A stretch of 28,125 nucleotides of DNA, from the IMG/VR virus record IMGVR_UViG_3300048589_001428, positions 1 through 28,125 of that record. The stretch is one strand, 5' to 3'. The translations under genes and the position numbers were made by a program. Positions 1-7,238 of this stretch are shown one piece after another. Below the pieces are notes generated by a model, which worked only from the letters and a program-made list of their open reading frames with translations, was not told where the DNA came from and did not search any database. The stretch is from a virus. Within the stretch, counting starts at the first letter, position 1; every line of letters starts with the position of its first letter.

Positions 1-1
1 G

Positions 2-205
2 CTGCCTGTGGCGGTGGAGTTTGTGTGCGGGTATGGGCCGGCGGGGGGCAATGTGCCGGCGCCGGTGCGGCAGGCGATGCGCTGGCTGGTGGGGCACATG
101 ATGGAGAATCGCGAGGCGGTGAGCATGACGAATGTGCCGCCGCAGGTGATGCCGATGTCGGTGCGGTGGGCGCTGGACCCGCTGCGATTTCGCTACATCT
201 GGTAG
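2..205 (+). CDS. Head-tail connector, phiE125 gp8/HK97 gp6-like (C-terminal part)
   Basis: The frame is open from the window edge, so this is the C-terminal end of a gene that starts upstream. The visible residues match the end of the phiE125 gp8/HK97 gp6 connector family: a helix with 'PVRQAMRWLVGHMMENRE', then 'MPMSVRWALDPLRF'. These proteins form a ring under the portal that joins the capsid to the tail. It is followed after 12 bases by a tail terminator gene, which fits a head-to-tail gene order. The GTG at 8 is probably an internal codon. The family call is from recognised motifs. Confidence 0.72.
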   Translation: MPVAVEFVCGYGPAGGNVPAPVRQAMRWLVGHMMENREAVSMTNVPPQVMPMSVRWALDPLRFRYIW

Positions 206-217
206 GGGTGCGGGCGC

Positions 218-616
218 ATGGCGGCAACGGTGGAGCAGATGGTGGTGCAGGAGCTGCTGGCGACGCCGGCTGTGACGGCGCTGGTGGGCTCGCGCATCTA
301 TCCGCAGATGGCGCCGCAGAATACGACGGCCGACTACCTGACGTACGAGCTGGTGAGCGAGAAGCCGCTGCAGGACCTGGGCGGGACGGGGAGCCTGGCG
401 CGTGTGCGGCTGAGTGTGCTCTGCCATGCGGTGAGCTATGCCGGTGCGAAGGGGGCGGCGGAGGCGGTGCGGGCTCGGCTGGATGGCTTTCGGGGGACGA
501 TGCAGGGGGTGACGGTGGGCTCGCTGCTGGTGGAGATGGAGGCGGATGCGGGCTGGGACCCGGAGACGCGCATGCATGTGGTGGGGGTGGACTTTCGAGG
601 GTATGTGCAGGGCTAG
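218..616 (+). CDS. Tail terminator/completion protein, DUF3168 family
   Basis: The protein has 132 residues, the usual length for DUF3168. It begins 'MAATVEQMVVQELLATPAV', followed by 'LVGSRIYPQMAPQNTTADYLTYELVS'-type residues: a helix, then 'RIYP..AP', then a 'YLTYELVS' strand. Near the end 'AGWDPETRMHVVGVDFRGYV' matches the usual closing strands. In siphophages such proteins form the hexameric ring that caps the tail tube and joins it to the head. The gene sits directly upstream of the tail tube gene, as expected. The ATG at 218 follows a GGGGTG purine run at about 204-209. Confidence 0.8.
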   Translation: MAATVEQMVVQELLATPAVTALVGSRIYPQMAPQNTTADYLTYELVSEKPLQDLGGTGSLARVRLSVLCHAVSYAGAKGAAEAVRARLDGFRGTMQGVTVGSLLVEMEADAGWDPETRMHVVGVDFRGYVQG

Positions 617-625
617 GAGAGCGAG

Positions 626-1036
626 ATGGCCAAGTACGCGGCATTTGGGACGACACTGAAGATCGGCGGGACAGCCGGCACAGCGGTGGCGAATGTGACG
701 GAGATTGACGGGCCCGAGCTGGGCGCCGAAGAGATTGACATGACGGCGCACGATTCGGGCAGCGCCTTTCGGGAGATTCTGCCAAGCTTCCTGGACGCGG
801 GTGAGGTGAGTCTGAAGATTCAGTATGACCCGGCAGGGGCGACGCACAAGGCGCTGCTGACGAATCTGACGACACGCGCGTCGGCGAGCTATGCGCTGAC
901 CTTCCCGACGACGCCGGCGGCGAGCTGGGTCTTTACGGGGTATGTGATGGGCTTCAAGCCGTCGGCGCCGATGGATGGTGCGCTGACGGCGGATGTGACC
1001 ATCAGGGTGTACGGCGCGCCGACGCTGCCGAGCTAA
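626..1036 (+). CDS. Major tail tube protein
   Basis: This 136-residue protein has the pattern of siphophage tail tube subunits (lambda gpV / TP901-1 MTP fold). Strands include 'GTTLKIGG', 'VANVTEIDGPELGAEEIDMTAHDS', 'GEVSLKIQYDP' and a closing 'ALTADVTIRVYG'. 'ASWVFTGYVMGFKPSAPMDG' is a typical late segment. The subunits stack into the hollow tube through which DNA is ejected. An AGGAGA ribosome site lies at 615-620, six bases before the ATG. It is followed by the chaperone pair, which is the standard order. No Ig-like extra domain is present. Confidence 0.85.
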   Translation: MAKYAAFGTTLKIGGTAGTAVANVTEIDGPELGAEEIDMTAHDSGSAFREILPSFLDAGEVSLKIQYDPAGATHKALLTNLTTRASASYALTFPTTPAASWVFTGYVMGFKPSAPMDGALTADVTIRVYGAPTLPS

Positions 1037-1048
1037 TTTGGAGAGATG

Positions 1049-1426
1049 ATGGCTGAGAAGAGGGTGCTGCTGAGCAAGGCGGCGATTCTGGCTGCGCAGG
1101 ATACGCCGACGGTGGATCTCGAGGTTCCCGAGTGGGGCGGCTGGGTGCGGGTGAAGAGCCTGACGGCCTCTGAGCGGGACCAGTTCGAGAATGATGTGGT
1201 GCAGCGCAATGGGCAGAATGTGAGCGTGAATGCGCGCAACATTCGGGCGAAGCTGGTGGCGATGACGGTGGTGGGCGAGGATGGCGCGCCGCTGTTCGGG
1301 TTCACGGACATTGAGGCGCTCGGAGCGAAGAGTGCGAAGGCGCTGGATCGGGTCTTCGCCCGGGCGAGCGAGCTGGCGGGGCTGCGGCCCACCGACGTGC
1401 AGGAGCTGGCGGAAAATTTCAGCTAG
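1049..1426 (+). CDS. Tail assembly chaperone, gpG-like
   Basis: A short acidic and helical protein between the tail tube and the frameshifted T segment. It starts with 'KRVLLSKAAILAAQ', then 'DLEVPEWGGWVRVKSLTASERDQFE', a pattern typical of siphophage tail assembly chaperones. These bind the tape measure during tail assembly and are absent from the virion. Two ATGs are possible (1046 and 1049). The GGAG at 1040-1043 sits at a better distance from 1049, so that start is used. The stop at 1424-1426 lies four bases after a slippery heptamer that directs ribosomes into the downstream T frame. Confidence 0.82.
   Translation: MAEKRVLLSKAAILAAQDTPTVDLEVPEWGGWVRVKSLTASERDQFENDVVQRNGQNVSVNARNIRAKLVAMTVVGEDGAPLFGFTDIEALGAKSAKALDRVFARASELAGLRPTDVQELAENFS
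1414..1420 (+). promoter_or_regulatory. Programmed -1 ribosomal frameshift site (A AAT TTC)
   Basis: The heptamer is A AAT TTC in the G reading frame, a canonical X XXY YYZ slippery site. Slipping one base back changes AAT-TTC to AAA-TTT pairing and continues with CAG CTA GAC in the T frame. It stands one codon before the G stop. No strong downstream pseudoknot was worked out by eye. The position and direction match the lambda G/G-T arrangement. Confidence 0.85.
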
Positions 1427-1881
1427 ACCCTCGGCGGCGGTTCCTCTTTCGCCTGGCGCTGGCCATGGGGCGGACGGTGCGGGAGCTGCTGGGGGTGCTG
1501 ACGAGCCGGGAGCTGACGGAGTGGATGGCCTTTGACGCGGTGGAGCCGATTGGCGGGCGCCGGGGCGACGTGCAGGCTGCGGTGGTGGCGAGCACGCTGG
1601 CGAACGTGTGGCGAGGGAAGGACGGCCGGGCCTACACGGTGGCGGACTTTGTGCCGGAGTATGGGCCGCAGGTGCGCAGGGAGCAGCGAGCAGACGTGAC
1701 TGCGTTCATCGGCCAGCTGAGTGCAATGGGGTGGATGAATGCGAGCGGGACGGCTGCGGCAGCGGGTGACCATCGAGGCGGTGACGACGACGGCGAACCT
1801 CTACGGGGAGCCGACGGAGAGCTGGACGGTAGTGGCGGTGGTGTGGGGGGAGCTGGTTCCGCTGATGGCGGGGGCGCGTGA
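1420..1881 (+). CDS. T extension of the G-T tail assembly chaperone (made by -1 frameshift)
   Basis: This frame has no independent start near its beginning and is open from the slip site at 1420. It encodes 'LDPRRRFLFRLALAMGRTV', then 'LLGVLTSRELTEWMAFDAVE', 'GDVQAAVVASTLANVWRG' and 'GRAYTVADFVPEYG'. These match the T segment of siphophage chaperones (lambda T-like/DUF4035 pattern). The predicted fusion of G and T is about 277 residues. The last 47 residues or so overlap the next gene and are glycine- and aspartate-rich without family resemblance. The functional T part therefore probably ends near residue 'GWMN' (about 1740). Confidence 0.8.
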   Translation, partial: QLDPRRRFLFRLALAMGRTVRELLGVLTSRELTEWMAFDAVEPIGGRRGDVQAAVVASTLANVWRGKDGRAYTVADFVPEYGPQVRREQRADVTAFIGQLSAMGWMNASGTAAAAGDHRGGDDDGEPLRGADGELDGSGGGVGGAGSADGGGA

Positions 1882-2068
1882 GGCGTTTGCGCAGCAGGGG
1901 GCGCAGATGCAGGCGAAGGTGGCGTACCAGTGCAGGATGCGGGGCAGGGAGTTGTCGCCGGCTACGAACCGATTGGTCGTCGCCGGCCGGCGTTTTGAGG
2001 TGACGGGGGTGATGGACCCGGACGGGCGGGGGGTGGAGACGGTGGCGCTTTGTTTTGAGGTGCAGTGA
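1739..2068 (+). CDS. Head closure/head-tail adaptor, SPP1 gp16-like
   Basis: The 109-residue protein opens with 'MRAGRLRQRVTIEAV', the hallmark start of the SPP1 gp16 head-tail adaptor family (Hc1). 'YGEPTESWTVVAVVWGELVPL', 'RMRGRELSPATNRLVVAGRRFEVTGVMD' and 'GRGVETVALCFEV' follow in the family order. It forms the ring that closes the capsid after DNA packaging. Its place is unusual: it lies after the tail tube and chaperones instead of before the tail terminator. The gene overlaps the T frame by 143 bases. Confidence 0.85.
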   Translation: MRAGRLRQRVTIEAVTTTANLYGEPTESWTVVAVVWGELVPLMAGAREAFAQQGAQMQAKVAYQCRMRGRELSPATNRLVVAGRRFEVTGVMDPDGRGVETVALCFEVQ

Positions 2069-2078
2069 GGGGGCAGGG

Positions 2079-2543
2079 ATGGCGGGTCGGTATGTGGCGG
2101 GGAAGATTTCGATTCAGGGGCTCGACGAGGTGGTGCGCGAGCTGGAGAGGCGCGGGGCGGATGTGGCGGAGGGGCTGGAGCAGATCTGCACGGCGGGGGC
2201 GGCTCCGGTGCATGGGGAGATTGCAGGGCGGTCGAGCTCGATTGAGATTGTGACGGAGACGATGCGCAAGACGCCGACTGCGGTGACGGTGGGCGTGGGG
2301 CCGACGAAGGGGAAGATGACGAATCGGGCACGGTGGCGCGAGTTCGGGACGCGGCCGCATGTGATTCCGAAGGAGCGCAAGCGGGGGCGCAAGGTGCTGT
2401 TGCTGCCGGATGGGGCGTTCCGCCGCAGTGTGCAGCACCCCGGCCAGCGGGCGCGGCCCTTTATCCGGCCTGGGTATGACGCGTCAACGGATGAGGCGAC
2501 GGCGGCCATGGGGCGTGAGACCAAGAAGATTGTGCGGGCATAG
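2079..2543 (+). CDS. HK97 gp10-like neck/tail completion protein
   Basis: The 154-residue protein matches the HK97 gp10 family. The N-terminal 'KISIQGLDEVVRELERRGADV' is the usual opening. 'RARWREFGTRPHVIP' is the conserved F-G-T-x-x-x-x-x-P loop, and 'RPFIRPGYDASTDEATAAMG' is the conserved 'P-F-x-R-P' helix start. These proteins bridge the capsid neck and the tail. The ATG at 2079 has a GAGGGGG ribosome site at 2067-2073. It is the last recognisable neck gene before the two EAD genes. Confidence 0.85.
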   Translation: MAGRYVAGKISIQGLDEVVRELERRGADVAEGLEQICTAGAAPVHGEIAGRSSSIEIVTETMRKTPTAVTVGVGPTKGKMTNRARWREFGTRPHVIPKERKRGRKVLLLPDGAFRRSVQHPGQRARPFIRPGYDASTDEATAAMGRETKKIVRA

Positions 2544-2544
2544 G

Positions 2545-3147
2545 ATGGCGGCGCGAGACGTGGACAGGCGGCTCTCGGAGCTGCTGGCGGAGCTGTGGCC
2601 CCACCGCGAGGATGTTGTGGGGCGGGCGCGGCGGGCCGGCATTGAGCCCGAGGAGCTGCGACTGACCGGCTCGGTGGCCAATATGTGGGATGAGGTTGTG
2701 CACTATGCACGGGTGCGGGGGCTGACGGCGGCGCTGATACACGAGGCGCAGTCGGACCATGCGCTGCCGGAGCTGGAGGAGCTGCGGCGCGCGGAACTGC
2801 GGACGGGGAATCGGGCGCTGGACAGCATGGGTGAGATTATCACGGATCACCTGGACAAGATGCGGCAGGAGATGCGCGAGATGGAGAAGCGCATCTCGGC
2901 GCGCATTGACGCCGTGGAGGGCAAGGTCGACCGGTTGCAGGCGGTGAGCATCATGTACACGGCAAAGAAACGAACGGCGTGGCTGGTGGGGTTTCTTTTG
3001 TTTGCGCTGCCGTGCATGCTGCTGATCCAGGAGGTGCGGCAGGCGGTGGATCTGTCGCCGGCGGGTGCGGGGCTGGTGGTGGCGGTGGTGTGGACGGCAT
3101 CGTGCGCGCTGTTGATGTACGGGATTGGATTGTTGAGGGATTTGTGA
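2545..3147 (+). CDS. EAD1-like domain, coiled coil and two membrane helices
   Basis: A 200-residue protein in three parts. Residues about 5-78 form a helical domain with 'LAELWPHREDVVGRARRAGI' and 'TGSVANMWDEVVHYARVRG'. I read it as an effector-associated domain of the EAD1 type, known from bacterial conflict systems as an adaptor that pairs with like domains. Residues about 85-133 are a charged coiled coil. Residues 144-163 and 175-196 are hydrophobic helices. The C-terminus ends just after the second helix. The likely form is a membrane anchor that displays the EAD. The stop overlaps the GTG of the protease gene (GTGA), so the two are probably translationally coupled. It has no resemblance to tail proteins. 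The domain call is from motif memory; the paralogy to the protease C-terminus is directly visible. Confidence 0.7.
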   Translation: MAARDVDRRLSELLAELWPHREDVVGRARRAGIEPEELRLTGSVANMWDEVVHYARVRGLTAALIHEAQSDHALPELEELRRAELRTGNRALDSMGEIITDHLDKMRQEMREMEKRISARIDAVEGKVDRLQAVSIMYTAKKRTAWLVGFLLFALPCMLLIQEVRQAVDLSPAGAGLVVAVVWTASCALLMYGIGLLRDL

Positions 3148-4109
3148 GCGAGTGTGTGCTGCCGCCGCCGAGCAAAGCGCCGGACGAGACTCTGGAACTG
3201 GCGCTGCTGCGCGACAACAAGTGGCCGGAGGAGCACCGCACGATCTCGGTGCGGCTGATGACGACGGACGGGCCGCTTGCGTTCCGCGTGGCGTCGCTGG
3301 TGGCGATGCACTGGAATCGGGCGAGCGGGCTGCAGTTTGTCTTTGTGAGTACGCCCCCCTCCGACATTCGGGTGGCATTCGACTATGGCGCGAGCTGGAG
3401 TTATGTGGGGACGGACTGCCTGACCGTGGACGAGCCGACGCACACGATGAATCTGGGCATCAGCCTGGACACGCACCCCGAGAGTGTGCAGCGGACGGTG
3501 CTGCACGAGTTTGGCCATGCGCTGGGCTTTATCCACGAGCACCAGTCGCCGAACCGCAATCTGCCGTGGAACAGGGAGGCGGCGTACGAGTTCTACCGCG
3601 TGCGGGGCTGGGACCGAGAGACGGTGGACCGGCAGGTGTTTGGGGATTACCTGGACTGGGCCGAGGCGGGGGTGTATGACGTCGACTCCATCATGCACTA
3701 TGCGATTCCGGCAGAGCTCATGCTGGATGGGGTGGCACGGGGCGGCTCGCACACGTTGAGTGCGGAGGATGTGGCCATGGCGCGTTTGTGGTACGGCCCT
3801 CCCCCGGCAGAGCCTGTGGCGGCGCCCATGCTGCACCAGTTTCTGCCCGTGGTGCGCACGGACGGGATGATTGTGGATCGGCTGGCCGAGTGGTACCCCT
3901 ACGCCGAGGACGTGACGGCTGTGGCGCGGCGGGCAGGATTGCCACCTGAGCGCATCCCGATGAGCGGGAGCGTGCTCAATCGGTGGGATGCCGTGGTGCG
4001 GCACGCACGGGGCCGGGGCCAGGTGGGTGCGCTGCTGCGTGCTGCGCTGGATGTGTACGGGGCGCCGGCAGCGGATGTCGAGCAGTGGGCGCGTGAGGAG
4101 CAGGCGTGA
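3144..4109 (+). CDS. Astacin-like zinc metalloprotease with C-terminal EAD1-like domain
   Basis: The 321-residue protein carries the full metzincin zinc site HExxHxxGxxH: H121, E122, H125, G128 and H131 in 'HEFGHALGFIHEHQSP'. The Met-turn is 'SIMHY' at 182-186, the astacin (M12A) form, with M184 and Y186. 'SWSYVG' at 85-89 also fits bacterial astacin-like peptidases. No signal peptide or propeptide is seen, so a cytoplasmic enzyme is likely. Residues about 236-316 form an EAD1-like domain with 'AEDVTAVARRAGLPPER' and 'SGSVLNRWDAVVRHARGRG'. It aligns closely with the N-terminus of the preceding protein. The start is the GTG overlapping the upstream stop, with a GAGG site at 3135-3138. The role is inferred: proteolysis directed to an EAD partner, perhaps at the membrane. 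Confidence 0.82.
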   Translation: MSECVLPPPSKAPDETLELALLRDNKWPEEHRTISVRLMTTDGPLAFRVASLVAMHWNRASGLQFVFVSTPPSDIRVAFDYGASWSYVGTDCLTVDEPTHTMNLGISLDTHPESVQRTVLHEFGHALGFIHEHQSPNRNLPWNREAAYEFYRVRGWDRETVDRQVFGDYLDWAEAGVYDVDSIMHYAIPAELMLDGVARGGSHTLSAEDVAMARLWYGPPPAEPVAAPMLHQFLPVVRTDGMIVDRLAEWYPYAEDVTAVARRAGLPPERIPMSGSVLNRWDAVVRHARGRGQVGALLRAALDVYGAPAADVEQWAREEQA

Positions 4110-6430
4110 CAACTGTCTCCGAGGATTTTAGCGGGACACTCTCCAACTGGGCGCAGGACTCGGGGTCGTGGACGATCACGAGCGGCTACCTGTACCAGTC
4201 GGAGACATCCGGCGCGTATCGCAAACTGCGCTGGACGGGCGCCGCGCTCAGTGGCGACGATGTAGCGGTGCAGGCGGTGGTGCGCTCGCCGAGCAGCGCG
4301 ATTGGCGTTGGCGTCTACGCGCGCGGGACGACGGACAGCACGGTGACCTACTACGGCCTCGTCGTGTTTGCGACGGCGGGCGTCTACCTGGTGGAGATTA
4401 CGGGGGGCAGCGAGAGTGTGCTGGCCTCGTGGACGGCAAGCCCGCCGGCGGCTGATACCGATGTGACGCTGCGGCTGGAGTGCGAGGGAAGCAGCCTGCG
4501 CGGCTACGTCAACGGCACGGAGCGGCTGAGCGCAACGGACGCGACGCTGAGCAGTGGCAGCGTGGGCATGATGTCGTATGGCGGCGGGCTGGGGGGCAAC
4601 CGCGCCGACGATTGGACGGCGTATGACCTGACGCCCGCCGCGCCGACGGCGCCGGCCTACATCGGCAGCACGACCAACGGCAGCAGCACGACGGGCACAA
4701 GCCTTGCGCTGAGCCTGCCCAGTGGCGCGCAGGCGGGCGACCTGCTCGTGGCCGCGCTGGTGCACGAGAACGCGAATCCTGCGGGGCTGAGCGGGCCGAG
4801 CGGGTGGACGCCGATGTCGAGCAGCACGCCGAGCGGGACGGCGCGCGCGTTGCGGTTGACGACGTGGTACCGCGTGATGCAGAGCGGCGACACCGGGCCG
4901 TGGTCGTGGACGACGACGACGGCGTATGAGCGCGGCGGCATTATGGCCGCGTACCGCTATGCGGACGTGCCGACGGTGTGGGCCAGCAGCACGACCAACA
5001 GCAGCAGCGTCAACGCGGTGGCGCCTTCGATTACGACGGGCGCGGCCAATGCGCTGGTGCTGGTGGCGGCGTGCAGCGCGTACGGCACGACGTGGACGGC
5101 GCCGACGGACTATACGGAGCGCGCCGACTATCGCACGAGCACGGGCGCGAGCAATGTGAGCATCTCGCTGCACGAGCGGTTGCGTGCGACGGCGGGGGCG
5201 ACGGGCACGGCGACGGCGGTCGCGGCTCTTGCGGACTACTGGGTTGCGGCGCACGTGGAGCTGCCGTTCCAGGCGCCGGGCGTGGATCTGGCGGCGGCGG
5301 TGGCGGCGGGGACGGATACGCCGACTGCGGCACTGGCGGTGAGCCGGGCGGTGGCGGCGCTGGCGGCCGCGGCGACGAGTACGCCGACTGCTGCGCTGGA
5401 TGTGGCAGCGGGCAGCGAGATTGTGGTGGCCGGGGCGGCGGGCGCGTCGACGAGTACGCCCACGGCGTCGCTGGGTGTGAGCCGGGCGGTGGGCGCGGGC
5501 GTTGCCGTCGCAACCGCATCGCCCGCCGGCGCGCTGGCGGTGACGCGTGGTGTGGCGGTCGCGGCGGCGGGGATCTCGACGACGGCGACGGCGCAGCTCG
5601 CCGTGACGCGGCGAGGGGCGGCGCTGGTGGACGCGGCGACGGGTACGGCGGCGGCGTCGCTGACTGTGGTGGGGGTGGTGAGTCTGTCGGCCGCGGTGGC
5701 GGCGAGCTCGGCTGCGGCAGATGGCGGCCTCGCCGTGGCGCGTGGTGTGGCCGCGGGGATGGCGGGGGCTTCGACGACTGGAACGGCCGTTCTGGGCCTT
5801 CTGTTGCGGGTGAGCGGGGCTGCGGCCGCGGCGACGGTGACACCCACGGCGGCGCTGGCCGTGGTGCGACGGGCGAGCGGGGCCGTTGGCGCGTCGACGG
5901 CAACGGCGGAGGCGCCGCTGAGCATTGCGGGGCTGGTGGCTCTGGCGGCGGCGATGGCGGGGCAGACGGGCTCGGCGGCGACGCTGGCTGTGCTGCGCGC
6001 GGTGGCCGGGGCGGCTGCGGTGGCGACGAGTACGCCCACGGCGTCGCTGGATCGGGGGGTGGTGGCTCTGGCCCAGGTGGCGGCGCTGAGCGGGACGGCA
6101 GCGGCGGATCTGCGTGTGGCGCGGGCAGTGGGCGCGCTGATGGCGGGGCAAAGCGTGACGGCGGATGCGGCGCTCTACACGGCGGCGGTGATTGTGCTGG
6201 TGGCGCAGATGGGTGCGCTGAGCGCGACGGCGGCGGCTCTGTTGCGGGCGCAGCTGGTGGCGGGGCGGTTGCGCAGTGTGGCGGCGGCCGGTGCTCCCGG
6301 GGTGCAGGTGGTGGCCAAGGCGCCGGGCTGCATGGTGACGGGACGCGGGGCGATGGTGGCAGGGGCGGCGGCTGCGCCGGCTCTGGGGGTGACGGCAGCA
6401 CGGCCGACAGTGGCAGTGGAGGAGGTGTAG
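4106..6430 (+). CDS. Phage structural/appendage protein: LamG-like head and alanine-rich repeats
   Basis: 774 residues, starting with GTG that overlaps the protease stop (GTGA) behind a GAGGAG site at 4095-4100. Residues about 1-175 look like a concanavalin/LamG-like beta-sandwich ('EDFSGTLSNWAQDSGSWTI', 'VTLRLECEGSSLRGYVNGTE', 'GSVGMMSYGG'). Residues about 180-385 form a second beta-rich domain ('GAQAGDLLVAALVHEN', 'SGWTPMSS', 'GIMAAYRYADV'). Residues from 393 on are about fifteen repeats of 20-24 residues. The first domain could bind carbohydrate. It is probably a tail-surface or decoration protein, but the virion position cannot be read from the sequence. Confidence 0.6.
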   Translation: MTTVSEDFSGTLSNWAQDSGSWTITSGYLYQSETSGAYRKLRWTGAALSGDDVAVQAVVRSPSSAIGVGVYARGTTDSTVTYYGLVVFATAGVYLVEITGGSESVLASWTASPPAADTDVTLRLECEGSSLRGYVNGTERLSATDATLSSGSVGMMSYGGGLGGNRADDWTAYDLTPAAPTAPAYIGSTTNGSSTTGTSLALSLPSGAQAGDLLVAALVHENANPAGLSGPSGWTPMSSSTPSGTARALRLTTWYRVMQSGDTGPWSWTTTTAYERGGIMAAYRYADVPTVWASSTTNSSSVNAVAPSITTGAANALVLVAACSAYGTTWTAPTDYTERADYRTSTGASNVSISLHERLRATAGATGTATAVAALADYWVAAHVELPFQAPGVDLAAAVAAGTDTPTAALAVSRAVAALAAAATSTPTAALDVAAGSEIVVAGAAGASTSTPTASLGVSRAVGAGVAVATASPAGALAVTRGVAVAAAGISTTATAQLAVTRRGAALVDAATGTAAASLTVVGVVSLSAAVAASSAAADGGLAVARGVAAGMAGASTTGTAVLGLLLRVSGAAAAATVTPTAALAVVRRASGAVGASTATAEAPLSIAGLVALAAAMAGQTGSAATLAVLRAVAGAAAVATSTPTASLDRGVVALAQVAALSGTAAADLRVARAVGALMAGQSVTADAALYTAAVIVLVAQMGALSATAAALLRAQLVAGRLRSVAAAGAPGVQVVAKAPGCMVTGRGAMVAGAAAAPALGVTAARPTVAVEEV
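5282..6256 (+). repeat. About fifteen coding repeats of 20-24 residues
   Basis: The protein repeat has the form V-x-A-x-A-A-x-x-S-T-x-T-P-T-A-x-L-x-V-x-R-x. Examples are 'VAALAAAATSTPTAALDV', 'VAGAAGASTSTPTASLGVSR', 'VSGAAAAATVTPTAALAVVR' and 'VAGAAAVATSTPTASL'. At DNA level, short blocks such as CGACGAGTACGCC recur near 5383, 5449 and 6024. Similar alanine-threonine repeats are familiar from other phage structural proteins. Confidence 0.8.
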
Positions 6431-6431
6431 G

Positions 6432-7238
6432 GTGGGCAGCATTTCGGACTATCTCGAGGGGCAGTGGATCAACCATCTGTGCGGAACGGCGTACAGCGCG
6501 CCGGCGACTGTGTATGTGGCGCTCTGCACGGCGGACCCGACGGATGCGGGGACGGGTGCGAGCATGAATGAGTGTGCCAACAGCGGGGGCTATACGCGCA
6601 AGGCGGCGGCCTTTGGGGCGGCGTCGGCGCGTGCGATCTCGAACAGCGGGACCATCACCTTCGACCAGGCGTCGGGGAGCTGGGGGACGGTGACGCACTG
6701 GGCGCTGGTGGATTCGGCGACGTACGGGGCGGGCAATCTGCTGGCGCATGGGGCGCTGTCGCAATCGAAGGCAATTGTGGCGGGCAATACGCCATCGTAT
6801 GCGGCGGGCGCGTTGCAGGTGAGCGTGAGTGCGGGGGCGTGGAGCACGTACCTGGCGAACGCGATGCTCGACAAGACCTTCCGGGCGCAGACGTACAATC
6901 AGCCGGCGACCTATGTGGGGCTGACGACGACGGTCTGCAGCGACTCGGCTGCGGGGACGGAGGCGAGCGGCGGCTCGTATGCGCGGGTGCTCGTCAACAA
7001 GGTGGGCGGTGGCTCCCCGGCGTGGGCGGCGATTAGCGGCGGGGCGACGAGCAATGCGCAGGCGATTGCGTTTGCGGCGGCGACGGCGAGCTGGGGGACG
7101 GTGGTGGCGGCGGCGCTCTTTGATGCGTCGAGCGGGGGGAATCTGCTCTGCTACGACAACGCGATGGGGGACAACGCGGTGGCGAGTGGGGATTCGGTGA
7201 CCTTCCCGATTGGCGACTTTGACATTTCGGTGACCTAG
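6432..7238 (+). CDS. Tail fibre-type protein with a duplicated domain
   Basis: The 268-residue protein is two copies of one domain of about 130 residues. Each has a start like 'DYLEGQWINHLCGTAYSAPATVYVALCTADPTD' or 'NAMLDKTFRAQTYNQPATYVGLTTTVCSD', then 'SGGYTRKAAAFGAAS'/'SGGSYARVLVNKVGG', then 'SWGTVTHWALVDSATYGAGNLL'/'SWGTVVAAALFDASSGGNLL'. The copies end at 'GALQVSVS' and 'GDFDISVT'. This domain is common in siphophage tail or minor structural proteins. The start is GTG at 6432, one base after the previous stop, behind GGAGG at 6420-6424. The function of the domain is not known to me beyond a structural role. Confidence 0.68.
   Translation: MGSISDYLEGQWINHLCGTAYSAPATVYVALCTADPTDAGTGASMNECANSGGYTRKAAAFGAASARAISNSGTITFDQASGSWGTVTHWALVDSATYGAGNLLAHGALSQSKAIVAGNTPSYAAGALQVSVSAGAWSTYLANAMLDKTFRAQTYNQPATYVGLTTTVCSDSAAGTEASGGSYARVLVNKVGGGSPAWAAISGGATSNAQAIAFAAATASWGTVVAAALFDASSGGNLLCYDNAMGDNAVASGDSVTFPIGDFDISVT

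Noticed and set aside
3899-6442. A long open frame on the minus strand opposite the protease and appendage genes (also similar ones at 5031-7610 and 7508-10615)
   Set aside because: They are arginine-, proline- and histidine-rich mirror frames of GC-rich genes. They match no family, and each lies fully opposite a better-supported gene.
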